DNA from: Verrucomicrobiaceae bacterium
GTDB lineage: Bacteria > Verrucomicrobiota > Verrucomicrobiia > Verrucomicrobiales > Verrucomicrobiaceae
Length of the DNA stretch: 64,000 nt
Direction: 5' to 3'
Assembly: GCA_027486585.1 (NCBI GenBank)
Contig: JAIXOU010000106.1
Location: 1 to 64,000 of the forward strand
Position numbers and translations under genes: made by a program. The notes under the pieces are model-generated. The model searched no databases. It was not told where the DNA came from and saw only the letters and a list, made by a program, of their open reading frames with translations. Each line of letters begins with the position of its first letter. Position 1 is the stretch's first letter. Positions 45,254-55,300 of this stretch are shown in pieces.

Positions 45254-46431
45254 CCGTTTAGATTAGTCGTTTTGTCCATCACTGCCAAGTCTTCTGTTCC
45301 CGCTTGTAACAAGCGCACCTTGCGCTCGACCAGCGGTAACCAGAGACTGACTCGGGTACCCTGGCCTGCGCGACTCTCAATGTCAATCTCACCGCCATGC
45401 TCACGAATGATGCGGCGGACGATGAGCAGGCCCAGCCCATTTCCACCGGCACGCGTCGTTGAAAAGGGCTGAAACAGACGGCCCATTTGTTCCGCGGAAA
45501 TACCCTTCCCTGTATCTTCAAAGCTCAATCTCACTTCAAAGTCGGTGTACGTCCCAGTAATTGTCAGAGTGCCGCCTTTGGGCATCGCTTGACTGGCGTT
45601 ACGGATCAAATTGTAAATGGCCTGCTTCATCTGATCTGCATCCAGCGGCATGGCTGGCAGATCGTTGCGCAAATCCAGTTTCACCTTCACCTTAGCCTGC
45701 TCCAAATCGGGTTTCAAGAAGCGCAGGCTCTCTTTGACCAGATCGCTAATCTGGGTGCGCTGCAGCTGTGGCTTCGTCGGTCGAATGGCCGCCAAAAACT
45801 GGCTAATGATGCCGTCCATGCGTTTAATCTCACCGGTGGCCACATCCAGATGCTCACGCATCGGCTCGCCTGACTTACCCATTTTTTTCAAACGACGCTC
45901 CAGGAGTTGCAGATGAATGGTCAGCGAATTCAATGGATTGCCGAGCTCATGCGCCACACCTGCGGCGAGTAGCGTAAAGGCATTCAAACGTTCACTTTCG
46001 ATCTGCTCCTCCGTTCGTTTACGCGTCTCGGTAACATCACGAATCAGCATCACAAAACCCAGCGGCTGATCATCGTCGATGCTCGTGATGTAAAAGTTTA
46101 GATAGCGGTTCTCAGGATAAAACACCTCCATATCGCGACTGATCACTGTCCCTGGAATAAGTAGCTCATTCCAATCCAATCCTCTCATGCCCTGGGTGAG
46201 CTTTTGGCCGATCACCTGCTCTTGCTGAAATCCAAAGAGCACACAGGCCGCACTGTTTACATAAGTGACGGTCGCCTCAGCATCCAAAAGAATGACGCCC
46301 TCTTGCAGCGCCTGAAAGGTCTTTTCGAAGAACCCCTTCTCTTTGATCAACTCCAGCACAAAGCCCTGAACCTCGCCAGGCTCCAGGCGGTCCATACGTT
46401 TGAGCAGTTTTTCGATAAAGGCAGATCTCAT
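45250..46431 (-). CDS. cytoplasmic PAS-domain sensor histidine kinase
   Basis: A 393-residue kinase with no membrane helix. A PAS domain (about 35-135) is followed by the H-box with phosphoacceptor His161 (GVAHELGNPLNSL) and an HATPase domain with N box (NLIRNASQA), DTGKGIS and NGLGLLIVRR. It lies upstream of the response regulator with overlapping stop and start. Having no membrane part, it must sense an internal signal. PAS-bound ligand or redox sensing is possible but unproven. Confidence 0.92.
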   Translation of the reverse strand: MRSAFIEKLLKRMDRLEPGEVQGFVLELIKEKGFFEKTFQALQEGVILLDAEATVTYVNSAACVLFGFQQEQVIGQKLTQGMRGLDWNELLIPGTVISRDMEVFYPENRYLNFYITSIDDDQPLGFVMLIRDVTETRKRTEEQIESERLNAFTLLAAGVAHELGNPLNSLTIHLQLLERRLKKMGKSGEPMREHLDVATGEIKRMDGIISQFLAAIRPTKPQLQRTQISDLVKESLRFLKPDLEQAKVKVKLDLRNDLPAMPLDADQMKQAIYNLIRNASQAMPKGGTLTITGTYTDFEVRLSFEDTGKGISAEQMGRLFQPFSTTRAGGNGLGLLIVRRIIREHGGEIDIESRAGQGTRVSLWLPLVERKVRLLQAGTEDLAVMDKTTNLNG

Positions 46432-46459
46432 TTCTAAGCAGAAGTGAATTCAGTCGCAG

Positions 46460-47449
46460 TCATGAGTCGGTGTCAATCCTCCGCGATGAGCGTGCGTGAG
46501 CCCCTTGAGGCATGACTTTAAAGGCATCATACATAAAATAGGCGATCCCTGCATAGCTTGCATGAGGGCGATAGACCGACTCCACACGTTGCAAATCTGC
46601 CTGCATCTCTGCCTCTGTACGACCGAAATAAGACTCCATCGCGGGGCCGATCTTGGCCATCTTCACGCCGACAAAGACTTCCGCTGAGGTCACGTCGGCA
46701 TGGTCAATTGTCCGCTCAACGAGTGCGATGCTCCCATTTCTCCCCTCAACCGTACCGCGATAACTCATGATCGCGACATGATCGACGATGCCGAACAAAT
46801 GCTTCACTGGATCTTGAATTACGCCGCCATGGAGAACTGGATACATTGGCGTTCCTTCAGCATTGAGTTTATCCAGCCAGAAAACAATGTCCGTGCCAAA
46901 GACCAGCCCCGTTGCAGCTGTATCCAGGCGCTTGGCCACTTTGGCATGAACCTCCACGAACTGGGTGATCAGGCGACACTTCGCGGAAAGATCGGCTTTC
47001 TTCCAGTCGGCGAGGCCATGTGGCTCAATGTCCAGATGCAGGCCGTCAAAGCGTGCGTCGGGCGTGTTTTCTTGATTGTAGCTAATGAGGGCATCCACAC
47101 TGGCCAGCACGCGATCATGTTTGGCTGAGAGGGTGTGGGATGGATCTCCCATCAATGCGTGCAGGCGTATTTTCTGACTATGCGCGGCCTTCAAGAACAA
47201 CGCATCAAGGGGGCCTGCTTTCAGTCTAGCGCTCCCGGTCGGCAACTTTTCAAAATGCACCTGCCAAAAGAGGTCGGTGATTTGGCGCTTCTGGCAAAAG
47301 GCAAAAAGCTGCGCCTGTTCCTCCTGAGAGCTAACGATCGTCTCTGTCTTATAAACCCACATGCCACATTTGGGCTCAGCAGCAATGGTCCAACCCGTGC
47401 ACGCGATGATGAGATGGATCAAAAACAGCGTGGGGAGGTGGAAAGTCAT
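46460..47449 (-). CDS. exported TIM-barrel-like hydrolase of unknown specificity
   Basis: About 329 residues with a signal peptide (residues 1-24) and a domain whose central strand is FDGLHLDIEPHG, the DxxDxE-like pattern of GH18-type and related TIM barrels, with an Asp/Glu pair able to act as catalytic residues. Other barrel-like strands are LFWQVHFE, KIRLHALMG and VAIMSYRG. The ATG at 47449 is chosen since the frame to 47575 would add about 42 residues without a signal. No close family is recognised. It lies 28 bases upstream of the kinase gene. Confidence 0.6.
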   Translation of the reverse strand: MTFHLPTLFLIHLIIACTGWTIAAEPKCGMWVYKTETIVSSQEEQAQLFAFCQKRQITDLFWQVHFEKLPTGSARLKAGPLDALFLKAAHSQKIRLHALMGDPSHTLSAKHDRVLASVDALISYNQENTPDARFDGLHLDIEPHGLADWKKADLSAKCRLITQFVEVHAKVAKRLDTAATGLVFGTDIVFWLDKLNAEGTPMYPVLHGGVIQDPVKHLFGIVDHVAIMSYRGTVEGRNGSIALVERTIDHADVTSAEVFVGVKMAKIGPAMESYFGRTEAEMQADLQRVESVYRPHASYAGIAYFMYDAFKVMPQGAHARSSRRIDTDS

Positions 47450-47536
47450 ATCCGAGGGTCCTAGCGTAGGTGTTTCTGGGTTTTCCCCAAATTCAAACTT
47501 CATTTTAGTTTTAACTGCGGCAAGGTAGCCTCCAGC

Positions 47537-48343
47537 ATGTCCTACCCTGGCCCCGTAGATCAAGGAATCACCCAACAGCGTCTGTCACTCGGCTGGCAGA
47601 ACGTGCTAGATTTGGTCTTTCCCAGATCCTGCCGCAGTTGTGAGCTACCTCTGAGCCAGTCGGCTCCGCGAAAAGGACTGAAAGCCTGGCTTTGTCAGCC
47701 ATGCATGGATCATCTAGACCCGATTCAGGCTCCCTACTGTGACCGCTGTGGCGAGCCCTTTTCCGGCCCCATGACACGCGCTTTTTTGTGCTCGAACTGC
47801 GATGGCCGCCGTCTGGCCTTTGATTTTGCTGTCTCAGGCTACAAGGCACACGGCCCCATGCGCGAGCTCATCCACCAGTTCAAATATGGAAAAGACATCT
47901 CCCTGCGGGCTGTCTTGGCTGCGGCCTTAGAAGCTGGATTAAATGACCCGCGCCTAGAGCAGACCGATCTCTCTGAGTGGCTTTTAGTACCCGTGCCAAT
48001 GCACTACTTCCGGCAAATGAAACGCGGATTCAATCAAAGCTGGGAACTCTGCCGAATGCTTCATGAGACCACAGGCATCCCCACAGCCTCCGTTTTACGC
48101 CGGACTCGGCAAACTTCCACTCAGGCAAGACTGCACCGCAAGCAACGGCTGGAAAATTTAAGGGGCGTTTTTGCCCTGCGGCGTTCATTTCCCTGGAGCA
48201 CTCAGCCAGTCCTCAAAGGCAAGAAAATCCTGCTCGTGGACGACGTCCTAACCACCGGAGCCACGGCCCACGAGTGCGCCAAAGTATTAAAACGAGAGGC
48301 CGAGGCTGAAAAAGTGGTGGTCATCACCGCAGCAAGAGGCTAG
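47537..48343 (+). CDS. comF: ComF family phosphoribosyltransferase-like protein
   Basis: A 268-residue protein with an N-terminal zinc region (pairs of Cys: CRSC, CQPC, CDRC, CSNC) and a type I phosphoribosyltransferase domain with the PRPP motif ILLVDDVLTTGAT (near residue 233). ComF/GntX homologues are tied to DNA uptake and repair. Here it precedes accD on the plus strand. It is divergent from the TIM-barrel gene. Confidence 0.9.
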   Translation: MSYPGPVDQGITQQRLSLGWQNVLDLVFPRSCRSCELPLSQSAPRKGLKAWLCQPCMDHLDPIQAPYCDRCGEPFSGPMTRAFLCSNCDGRRLAFDFAVSGYKAHGPMRELIHQFKYGKDISLRAVLAAALEAGLNDPRLEQTDLSEWLLVPVPMHYFRQMKRGFNQSWELCRMLHETTGIPTASVLRRTRQTSTQARLHRKQRLENLRGVFALRRSFPWSTQPVLKGKKILLVDDVLTTGATAHECAKVLKREAEAEKVVVITAARG

Positions 48344-48476
48344 TCTCACCCTCACGTCCGGCAACGACCAGACTGTCCGATGTACGTTGGGGAGGCTCCT
48401 CAGCACTCCTGCGGCTTGCCAACCGAGGAGACAAAAGACAGTCTATCGTGAGGGATATTCACTCTTTATACATACC

Positions 48477-49313
48477 ATGGGATTTTTCAAAAAGCGTTCT
48501 GTCGATGATTTAGGCGAGAAGAAGAAAGACATGCCAGAAGGACTCTGGACAAAGTGCCCTTCCTGCGCTGAAAGCCTTTTTGAGCAGGCCCTGGTGAAAA
48601 ATCTGCGAGTCTGCACTAGCTGCGGCTACCACTTCACCATCAGCTCGGGAGAGCGCATCGCCAGCCTTGTCGATGAAGGCACTTTTCAGGAAATGGACCT
48701 GCAAATCGACTCGGTCGATGCCCTCGGCTTCAAAGGCTACGTGGATAAAGTGAAGGCCTATCAAGCTAAAACAGGGCTTAAAGAAGCCGTCGTGACTGGC
48801 CGCGCTAGCATCGAAGGCATCCCTGTTCTGCTCGCCATCATGGACTTCCGCTTCCTCGGAGCCTCCATGGGCAGCGTCGTCGGTGAAAAAATCACCCGCG
48901 CCATTGAGGCCGCAACGGCTGAGAGCAAACCTGTCATTGTTTTCTCTGCCTCAGGCGGAGCCCGCATGCATGAGGGTATCCTCAGCCTCATGCAGATGGC
49001 GAAGACCAGCGGTGCCCTGGCGCGCCACTCCCAGGCTTCCCTGCCCTACATTTCCGTACTTACACACCCCACGACTGGTGGTGTCACGGCCAGCTTTGCG
49101 ACCCTCGGTGACATCATCATCGCTGAGCCAAAGTGCATGATCGGCTTTGCCGGTCCACGCGTCGTGAAAGAAACGACCCATGCCGACCTACCTCCAGGTT
49201 TCCAAACAGCCGAGTTCATGATGCAGCACGGCCTCGTCGATCTCATCATCGAGCGTAAAGACATGCGCTCAAAGCTGGCAGGCATTTTAAGCTACGCCTC
49301 AAAGACAGCCTGA
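48477..49313 (+). CDS. accD: acetyl-CoA carboxylase, carboxyltransferase subunit beta
   Basis: About 278 residues; together with AccA it makes malonyl-CoA. It has the zinc-finger start (CPSC...CTSC, about residues 23-45) and a crotonase-like carboxyltransferase fold with FSASGGARMHEGILSLMQM. The ATG at 48477 is chosen over one at 48387, which adds a low-complexity leader. AccD is essential in fatty-acid synthesis. The gene is followed by a region of about 320 bases with nothing assigned. Confidence 0.95.
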   Translation: MGFFKKRSVDDLGEKKKDMPEGLWTKCPSCAESLFEQALVKNLRVCTSCGYHFTISSGERIASLVDEGTFQEMDLQIDSVDALGFKGYVDKVKAYQAKTGLKEAVVTGRASIEGIPVLLAIMDFRFLGASMGSVVGEKITRAIEAATAESKPVIVFSASGGARMHEGILSLMQMAKTSGALARHSQASLPYISVLTHPTTGGVTASFATLGDIIIAEPKCMIGFAGPRVVKETTHADLPPGFQTAEFMMQHGLVDLIIERKDMRSKLAGILSYASKTA

Positions 49314-49630
49314 GTAACCCGTTTAGCCCGAGCTTCTCGTTCGGAAAAAAACACCTTGCAAGCTTGGGCTCCAGCCCACACACTAGCTCCGTTCCTGGTT
49401 CTCTCAATCAGGTGAACATTGGTGTCCGCTCTGGTGACTAGAGCTGTGGTTTCAAAAGGCAATTCTTGCTCCCGAAACCCAATCCTGCGACAAGCCTTGG
49501 CTTGGCATGAGCGGAGACCGCGGCAAGGCCGCTTCCCCCATCCGACATCCCATTCCTCCCAGTCAGAAGACGCCGCCAATCAAGCGGTGTGCTACTGGCC
49601 TACCCAACAACTCTCTCAGTCAGCGAAATC
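49314..49630. other. intergenic region after accD
   Basis: About 317 bases with no supported gene. A minus-strand frame of 95 codons (49292-49579) reads out a Glu/Arg-rich peptide unlike anything known and overlaps the accD end, and plus-strand frames are mixed. No clear terminator of accD or promoter of the next gene was found. Confidence 0.4.
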
Positions 49631-50380
49631 ATGGCAGGACATAACAAATGGTCCAAGATCAAACGCAGCAAGGCCGTCATCGACGCCAAGCGCGGGAACG
49701 TCTTCGGTAAGTTCTCCAAGGAGATCACCATCGCCGCAAAGAATGGCGGCTCGAATCCTGACCTCAATGCCCGCCTGCGCTCAGCTATCCTGGAAGCCCG
49801 CGCCGCAAACATGCCCAATGATAACATTGACCGCGCCATCAAAAAAGGCGCTGGTGAACTGGGCGGATCCGTCATCGAAGAGATCACCTACGAAGGCTAC
49901 GGTCCAGGTCGCATCGCATTCATGGTCGAGATCGTCACCGATAATCGCAATCGTGCCGCCAATGATCTGCGCGTGCTCTTCGACAAAAATGGCGGCAATT
50001 TTGCCGACCCAGGCAGCGTCGCCTATCAGTTCACCCGTTGTGGAGAGATTCGCTTTGCCAAAGGCCATCTCAGCGAAGATGCAGCCACAGAACTGGCCCT
50101 GGAGACAGGCGGTGATGATGTCGTCGATTCGGGAGATGAATGGAGCATCTACACAGCCACAGACCAGCTCTTTCAAGTCGTCGCGGCCCTGCGCGAGAAG
50201 GCCATTCAGACCAACTCCCAAAAATTCATCTATCGCCCGAATAGCACTACTCTGCTTACCGACGTTGATACCGCGAAAGCCGTGATCAAACTCTACGACG
50301 TCCTCGACGACTACGACGACACCCAAAACGTACACGCCAACTTCGAGATCGCCGATGAAATCGCCGATGCTCTTTCCTGA
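49631..50380 (+). CDS. YebC/PmpR family transcriptional regulator
   Basis: A 249-residue protein with the start MAGHNKWSKIKRSKAVIDA and the body GGSNPDLNARLRSAILEARA of the YebC/TACO1 family, three alpha/beta domains, no classical DNA-binding motif. Members act as regulators or, in recent work, in ribosome rescue at polyproline; which applies here is unknown. The ATG at 49631 is chosen to match the family start. It precedes rho by 21 bases. Confidence 0.93.
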   Translation: MAGHNKWSKIKRSKAVIDAKRGNVFGKFSKEITIAAKNGGSNPDLNARLRSAILEARAANMPNDNIDRAIKKGAGELGGSVIEEITYEGYGPGRIAFMVEIVTDNRNRAANDLRVLFDKNGGNFADPGSVAYQFTRCGEIRFAKGHLSEDAATELALETGGDDVVDSGDEWSIYTATDQLFQVVAALREKAIQTNSQKFIYRPNSTTLLTDVDTAKAVIKLYDVLDDYDDTQNVHANFEIADEIADALS

Positions 50381-50401
50381 CCCCTTTTGAAACGAATCCT
50401 C

Positions 50402-52255
50402 ATGAGCGACGAACTCCCGTTAGACCTAAAGCCCGCCAAAAAGGCCGCTGCGAAAAAAGCACCTGCTAAGAAAGCGTCCCCCACCAAAAAAGCTGTGGCA
50501 GCCAAGAAGGCACCCGCTGCTAAAAAAGCTGCTGTTGCAGCTCCTGTAGTCGATGTGCCCGCTAAAAAAGCACCTGCCAAAAAAGCTGCCGCTAAAAAGG
50601 CACCTGCCAAAAAAGCTACTGCTAAAAAAGCGTCCGTTGCAAAAGCCACTCCAATCGCAACGCCTGCTGCCGAAGCGCCTGCTCCAGTGATTGAGGCACC
50701 TGTCGTACTAGCTGTGAAGCCAAGCACACGTAAATCAGCCCTTCAGAAAAAAGCGGCGGAGATGCTCGTGGCCATGCAAGAGGCCGTGGTCGAGGCTCAT
50801 GCTCCGACCCCTATCGCCGAGTCAGAACCTCAGGTCGAAAGCGTCTCTAAGCTCGATCCGATACCGGTCGAAACCGCCCCAGCTGTCGAATCAACCCCGA
50901 CGGCAACCTCCCCAGCTGAAGCTCAACAACCCACAGCACCCAGCGATCAGAACAACAGCCCCGAAGGTCAGCCACAAGAACGACGCAAGACCAAGTTTGA
51001 GCGCTGGAAAGAACGCCGGGAACGTTTCAAACAGGAAAAGATCGCGCGTCGATTAGGGCTCGAAGGCAAACCGCCATCCGCTCAAGGTGGCGAAGGCAGA
51101 GCCTCAAATGATGACGACTTTTCACGTCCGGCAGAAGTAACGCTTGGACCACCAGAACCTGCTGATGGCGTGCTCGAAATGACTCCCAAAGGTTACGGCT
51201 TCCTTCGCCAGCGTGAGCGCATGTATGCCCAGCATCCAAATGACGCCTTCATCTCTGGCGACTTCGTCCGTCAATACGGCCTGCGTGAAGGCATGTATGT
51301 CAAAGGCATCTCCCAAAAAGGCCCACGAGGCCCGCAGATCACCAGTGTTGCAGAGGTTAATGGCCGCGTGCCAGAGTCCATGCGTGACATGCCCCTTTTC
51401 GAAGAACTCAAGGCTGTCAATCCTAACAAAAAGATTCAGTTTGAGACGCGCAAAGATCGCTTCACCACACGAGTGATCGACATGTTCACACCCGTCGGTC
51501 GCGGCCAGCGCGGACTCATCGTTGCCCCGCCCCGTGCAGGCAAAACGACCCTGCTCCAGCACATCGCCGAAGCTGTCGTGGAAAATCATCCAGGCATGCA
51601 CCTCATGATTCTGCTCGTCGATGAGCGCCCAGAAGAAGTCACTGAGTTCAAACGCATCCTGCCCAAGGCTGAGATCTATGCCAGCTCAAACGATCAAGAC
51701 GTGAAGAGCCACACCCGCATCGCCACCTTTGCCATCGAGCGCGCCAAGCGCCTCGTTGAATGTGGTGATCATGTCTTCATCCTCATGGACTCCATCACTC
51801 GTCTGGCCCGTGCCTTTAACAATGCCAAATCAGGCGGTGCCACCGGTAGCGGAGGAATGGGCGTCGGTGCCATGGAGATCCCACGCCGACTCTTTGCCGC
51901 CGCGCGCAATACCCGCACCGCAGGCAGCCTCACCATCCTCGCCACCGCACTCATCGAAACTGGCAGCCGAATGGATGACGTCATTTTCCAGGAATTCAAA
52001 GGCACAGGCAACATGGAGCTCGTTCTCGATCGCAAGATCGCCGAGCAATTCTATTATCCTGCCGTGAACATCTTCAAATCCGGCACACGCCGTGAAGAGC
52101 TGCTGCTTCAGCCTTTCCAGCTGGATAAAATCCACATGCTCCGTCGTGGTCTAGCTGGTCATAAGCCCATTGACGCTATCCAGCGCGTCCTCCAGCTCTT
52201 TGAACGCTACCCTAGCAATGCTCAGATGCTCGTGGATCTACCCAGCAAGAGCTAA
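50402..52255 (+). CDS. rho: transcription termination factor Rho with Lys/Ala-rich N-terminal extension
   Basis: A 617-residue Rho helicase. Residues about 10-85 are AKKA/AKKAPAKK repeats like histone H1 tails, followed by a Pro/Ala-rich linker to about 180. The core starts with the RNA-binding cold-shock-like domain (GYGFLRQRE near residue 262), then the RecA fold with Walker A APPRAGKTT (K381), Walker B LMILLVDERPEEV and the SGGATGSGGMGVGAMEIPRR loop. The core is of normal length; the basic extension is about 240 residues. Such extensions occur in several phyla and alter RNA or DNA contact. The ATG at 50402 is used instead of a TTG at 50387. Confidence 0.95.
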   Translation: MSDELPLDLKPAKKAAAKKAPAKKASPTKKAVAAKKAPAAKKAAVAAPVVDVPAKKAPAKKAAAKKAPAKKATAKKASVAKATPIATPAAEAPAPVIEAPVVLAVKPSTRKSALQKKAAEMLVAMQEAVVEAHAPTPIAESEPQVESVSKLDPIPVETAPAVESTPTATSPAEAQQPTAPSDQNNSPEGQPQERRKTKFERWKERRERFKQEKIARRLGLEGKPPSAQGGEGRASNDDDFSRPAEVTLGPPEPADGVLEMTPKGYGFLRQRERMYAQHPNDAFISGDFVRQYGLREGMYVKGISQKGPRGPQITSVAEVNGRVPESMRDMPLFEELKAVNPNKKIQFETRKDRFTTRVIDMFTPVGRGQRGLIVAPPRAGKTTLLQHIAEAVVENHPGMHLMILLVDERPEEVTEFKRILPKAEIYASSNDQDVKSHTRIATFAIERAKRLVECGDHVFILMDSITRLARAFNNAKSGGATGSGGMGVGAMEIPRRLFAAARNTRTAGSLTILATALIETGSRMDDVIFQEFKGTGNMELVLDRKIAEQFYYPAVNIFKSGTRREELLLQPFQLDKIHMLRRGLAGHKPIDAIQRVLQLFERYPSNAQMLVDLPSKS

Positions 52256-52288
52256 AAGCACCAATGGCTTGGTCTTGAATCCAACGAG

Positions 52289-52307
52289 CTTGGTTTTCAC
52301 AACCAAG
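52289..52307. terminator. weak hairpin between convergent rho and CAP genes
   Basis: A 7-bp stem (52289-52295 with 52301-52307) with loop TTCAC and no strong T-run on either side. It may end both convergent genes. Confidence 0.3.
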
Positions 52308-52327
52308 TGTTTGGCCTCTTAGCACCC

Positions 52328-55300
52328 TCACGGCTTTTTCTGCATTAGGACAGAGCCAGAAAGGATCTGGCTATTGGTTGGTGTGGTGGCAGGGGTAGTG
52401 TCGCGTGGGAGCTCTGGAAGCAAGAAGTGGCCAGCTCCGATTGAAGAACCACCGTCCTGGGTGAGAATGCCAGCGAAGTTACCAGTGCGTTTGAGTTTCT
52501 TTCCAACAAAGGCCGAGGCGGTGCGCAGCTCGGGGTCTTCTAAAACAAAGGTACCTGTAAAAAGGCCGGTGGTAGCACTGAGGCCGGTCAGTTTCACACT
52601 CCCAGGATTCTCTGCGGAAAGCGCGATCGGTAGCTTGGCGACGTTCTTGGCAAGAATATCAAACGCCGCAACATTGGGCTTGATGGCTGCTGAGGTGAGT
52701 CCGCCATCAGCAAAGCTGAGCTGGGCTTTATCACCTAATGCCATGCCTAGGATCAGAGCTGGCGCGGTTGGCACGGTGAATTTAGAGCCGACGGCGCTGA
52801 TTTCCACAGTGTCCACAAGGCCATAGCCTAGTGGATAGGTGCGGGAGGTGGCATTAGGCGGACGTATCCATGATACGGTACTGGTGCCGCTGATGATGTC
52901 GGTGGCCATATCTATGTTGATCCGACCAACCAGTGATCCTTTGGAAAGTAAGGTGCCGAAAATCAGGACTTGTCCCTGCGGCCCTAAAAAAGTGGCAGAG
53001 GTGTAGGATTCTCCATCACCAGTTTTCCCAGCAACTGAAAGCTTACCATCTTTTGCGAGTGTGAATGAACCATAGCCATCTCCACGTGGCATTGAGGCAG
53101 GGAGAGCAGGTGGTTTAAGTGCAAAGGTGAATAGTTTGGGTACATCAGTGGCCGGATTCTGCTGTATGCCAGTTGCTTTCCAAATTGAACGCCAACCTTG
53201 GATCTGCGCTGTATTTGTGCCGTCGGTGACGCTGGCGTTGGTGAGGCGATCCGTAGCAGTATCCAAAGAGAACCTCAAAGTAAGCGGTAAGAGTGTGCCT
53301 GTGCGCTTGATGGTGACGGTGGCTTCAGGTGCAGCGGGTGGAATGGCCTGACTGATATCCATGGCCCCAGTCAGAGCATATCGCTGGGCTCCTAAATTGA
53401 TTGAGCCACTTACAAAACCCGTATTGGCGATGGTCAGATCCACGCGCCCACCAAGATTGCCATTGAGTGTGACATTTCGCGCGACGACTCCGGTATAAAC
53501 GCCTTCAACATTCTGAGGTATGGGAGCAATAAAGATCTCATCTGTCGTGATTGTGAAACCAAGACTGTTTCGTGCCGTCAAGGTAACCGTGTAGGGCTTG
53601 GCAAGGGTAGGTTTGCCAGTAATCAGACCTGTGGTCGCGTTGAGTTTCAGACCAGGAATCGTAGGCGTCATCGAGTAACTGCTGGCCGTAATTTCCGTTC
53701 CTACGCCACACTTGATCTGATGCGTATAACTACTGCTGACAATTCCATCTGGCATGCCTTGAGATGCCGTAATCTGAGGCTTGGCGTTGAAGACTTTGAC
53801 ATCGAATGTCCCTGCGAGAAGCATTCCAACATTAGGCACACTGGCTTCACAGGTATAAACGGCTGAGCTGCTATTCGCATTGAGATTCGCAAGGACGAGG
53901 GTCAATGGCGTGGGAGTAGTTAAGGTCTCAATGATGGGCTGTGCCCCTGAAGTCTTTTTCCAAGTCAGCGTCGCTGCACCTGAGACGGCCACGGCTGGCC
54001 TGATCGTGGTGCCAGCGAGTTGCACGAAATTTTGCGTCACCGGCCTGACCACCGCCAAGACCACAGGCGGGGTTTCGATGAATTCTCCTCCGGCACTCAC
54101 AACGACGCTGTAGTTACCGCCGTCCGTTAACTTCACAGAGCTGAAGTTAAGTGTAGATGAAACAGCGCCCTTGATGATGACGCCGTTCTTTTTCCACGTG
54201 TAAATGGGTGTCAGCGTCGGGTGAAAAGCACTAACTGTTAATGAGGCTTGCGCAGTTTCATTTCTAATCAGGGCTACAGGCGGCGCCATAATCGTCGGCG
54301 CATTGCTGCTGCGACCCGTGAGGGCAATGTCGAACGGATTTTCATTCGCATCATTGCTGGCGATTCTCAGGGTAGCCGTCCGCACGCCAGTCGCGGTTGG
54401 CGTGAAGGTGACGGTGAAAGTCGTGCTAGCGGCTGGAGCAAGGCTGAGGGACCCAAGACTATCTGAAACATATTCACTGGCATGAACGCCAACAATACTG
54501 AGTGAGAGTCCGCTTAAATCCTCTGTACCAGTATTTTTGATGGTGAAGGTGCGAATCTCCGACTGTGCTGGATACTTCGTGCCAAAATCAATGGTGGACG
54601 CGCCATCGATCAATCCTGAAGCAGCCGGCTGTTCGACTTCAATCTCAGCGAGGCTAGGAGGACCATCGGTGACTAAGACTGCTTTTACGGGACCAAAGCC
54701 CAAGTCTCTTGATGAGATGATCGGAGATACAGCTAAAAGATAACTACCAGCAGAGGGCGGAGTGAACACAAACGCAGTGCCTGCAGGTAGGGTCGAAGTC
54801 GTGGCTGAACTGGTATCAATCAAATTTCCAAAAGTGATGTCATCAATGTACCAACCAAAGCCATCTGTCGTCTCCTTGAAAAAAGTGCCACTACTAAACG
54901 AAAAGTTGAAGCGAAGCCTGATGGTCGCCCCCGCATAGGCGGCAAGTGAAGCCGTGCGCGCTTGGAAGCCAGTCTCCCCAGGTAATGTAACCCCAGGTTT
55001 AGAGACCCCAGCTTGAGCATAAATTTGCTCCCATGAAAGGCCATTGTTTCTAGAAACTTCCACTCGGGCCACCTGGGCGGTTGTCGCAATTCCAAGACGA
55101 CTGCGGAAGGACAAGCTGGCACCTGCTTTCACATAAAAGCTATTTTGATAAGTTAATGTCTGTGTTCCAGAAACGGGATTGGCCAGACGGTAGCTGCCTG
55201 CGCCTGTGAACTTGATCGAAGTGGACGTGGCAGTGTAACTCCCTTTCTGATCGATGGTCATGCGATTTAAGTTATCGGCTCCATCATTAGCGGTGTTAAC

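Noticed and set aside
49419-50285. 288-codon plus-strand ORF
   Set aside because: It overlaps the YebC-family gene in another frame and reads a Ser/Arg-rich shadow sequence.
50402-50650. AKKA repeats read as a DNA repeat array
   Set aside because: The repeats are low-complexity codons of the Rho N-terminus, not a separate element.
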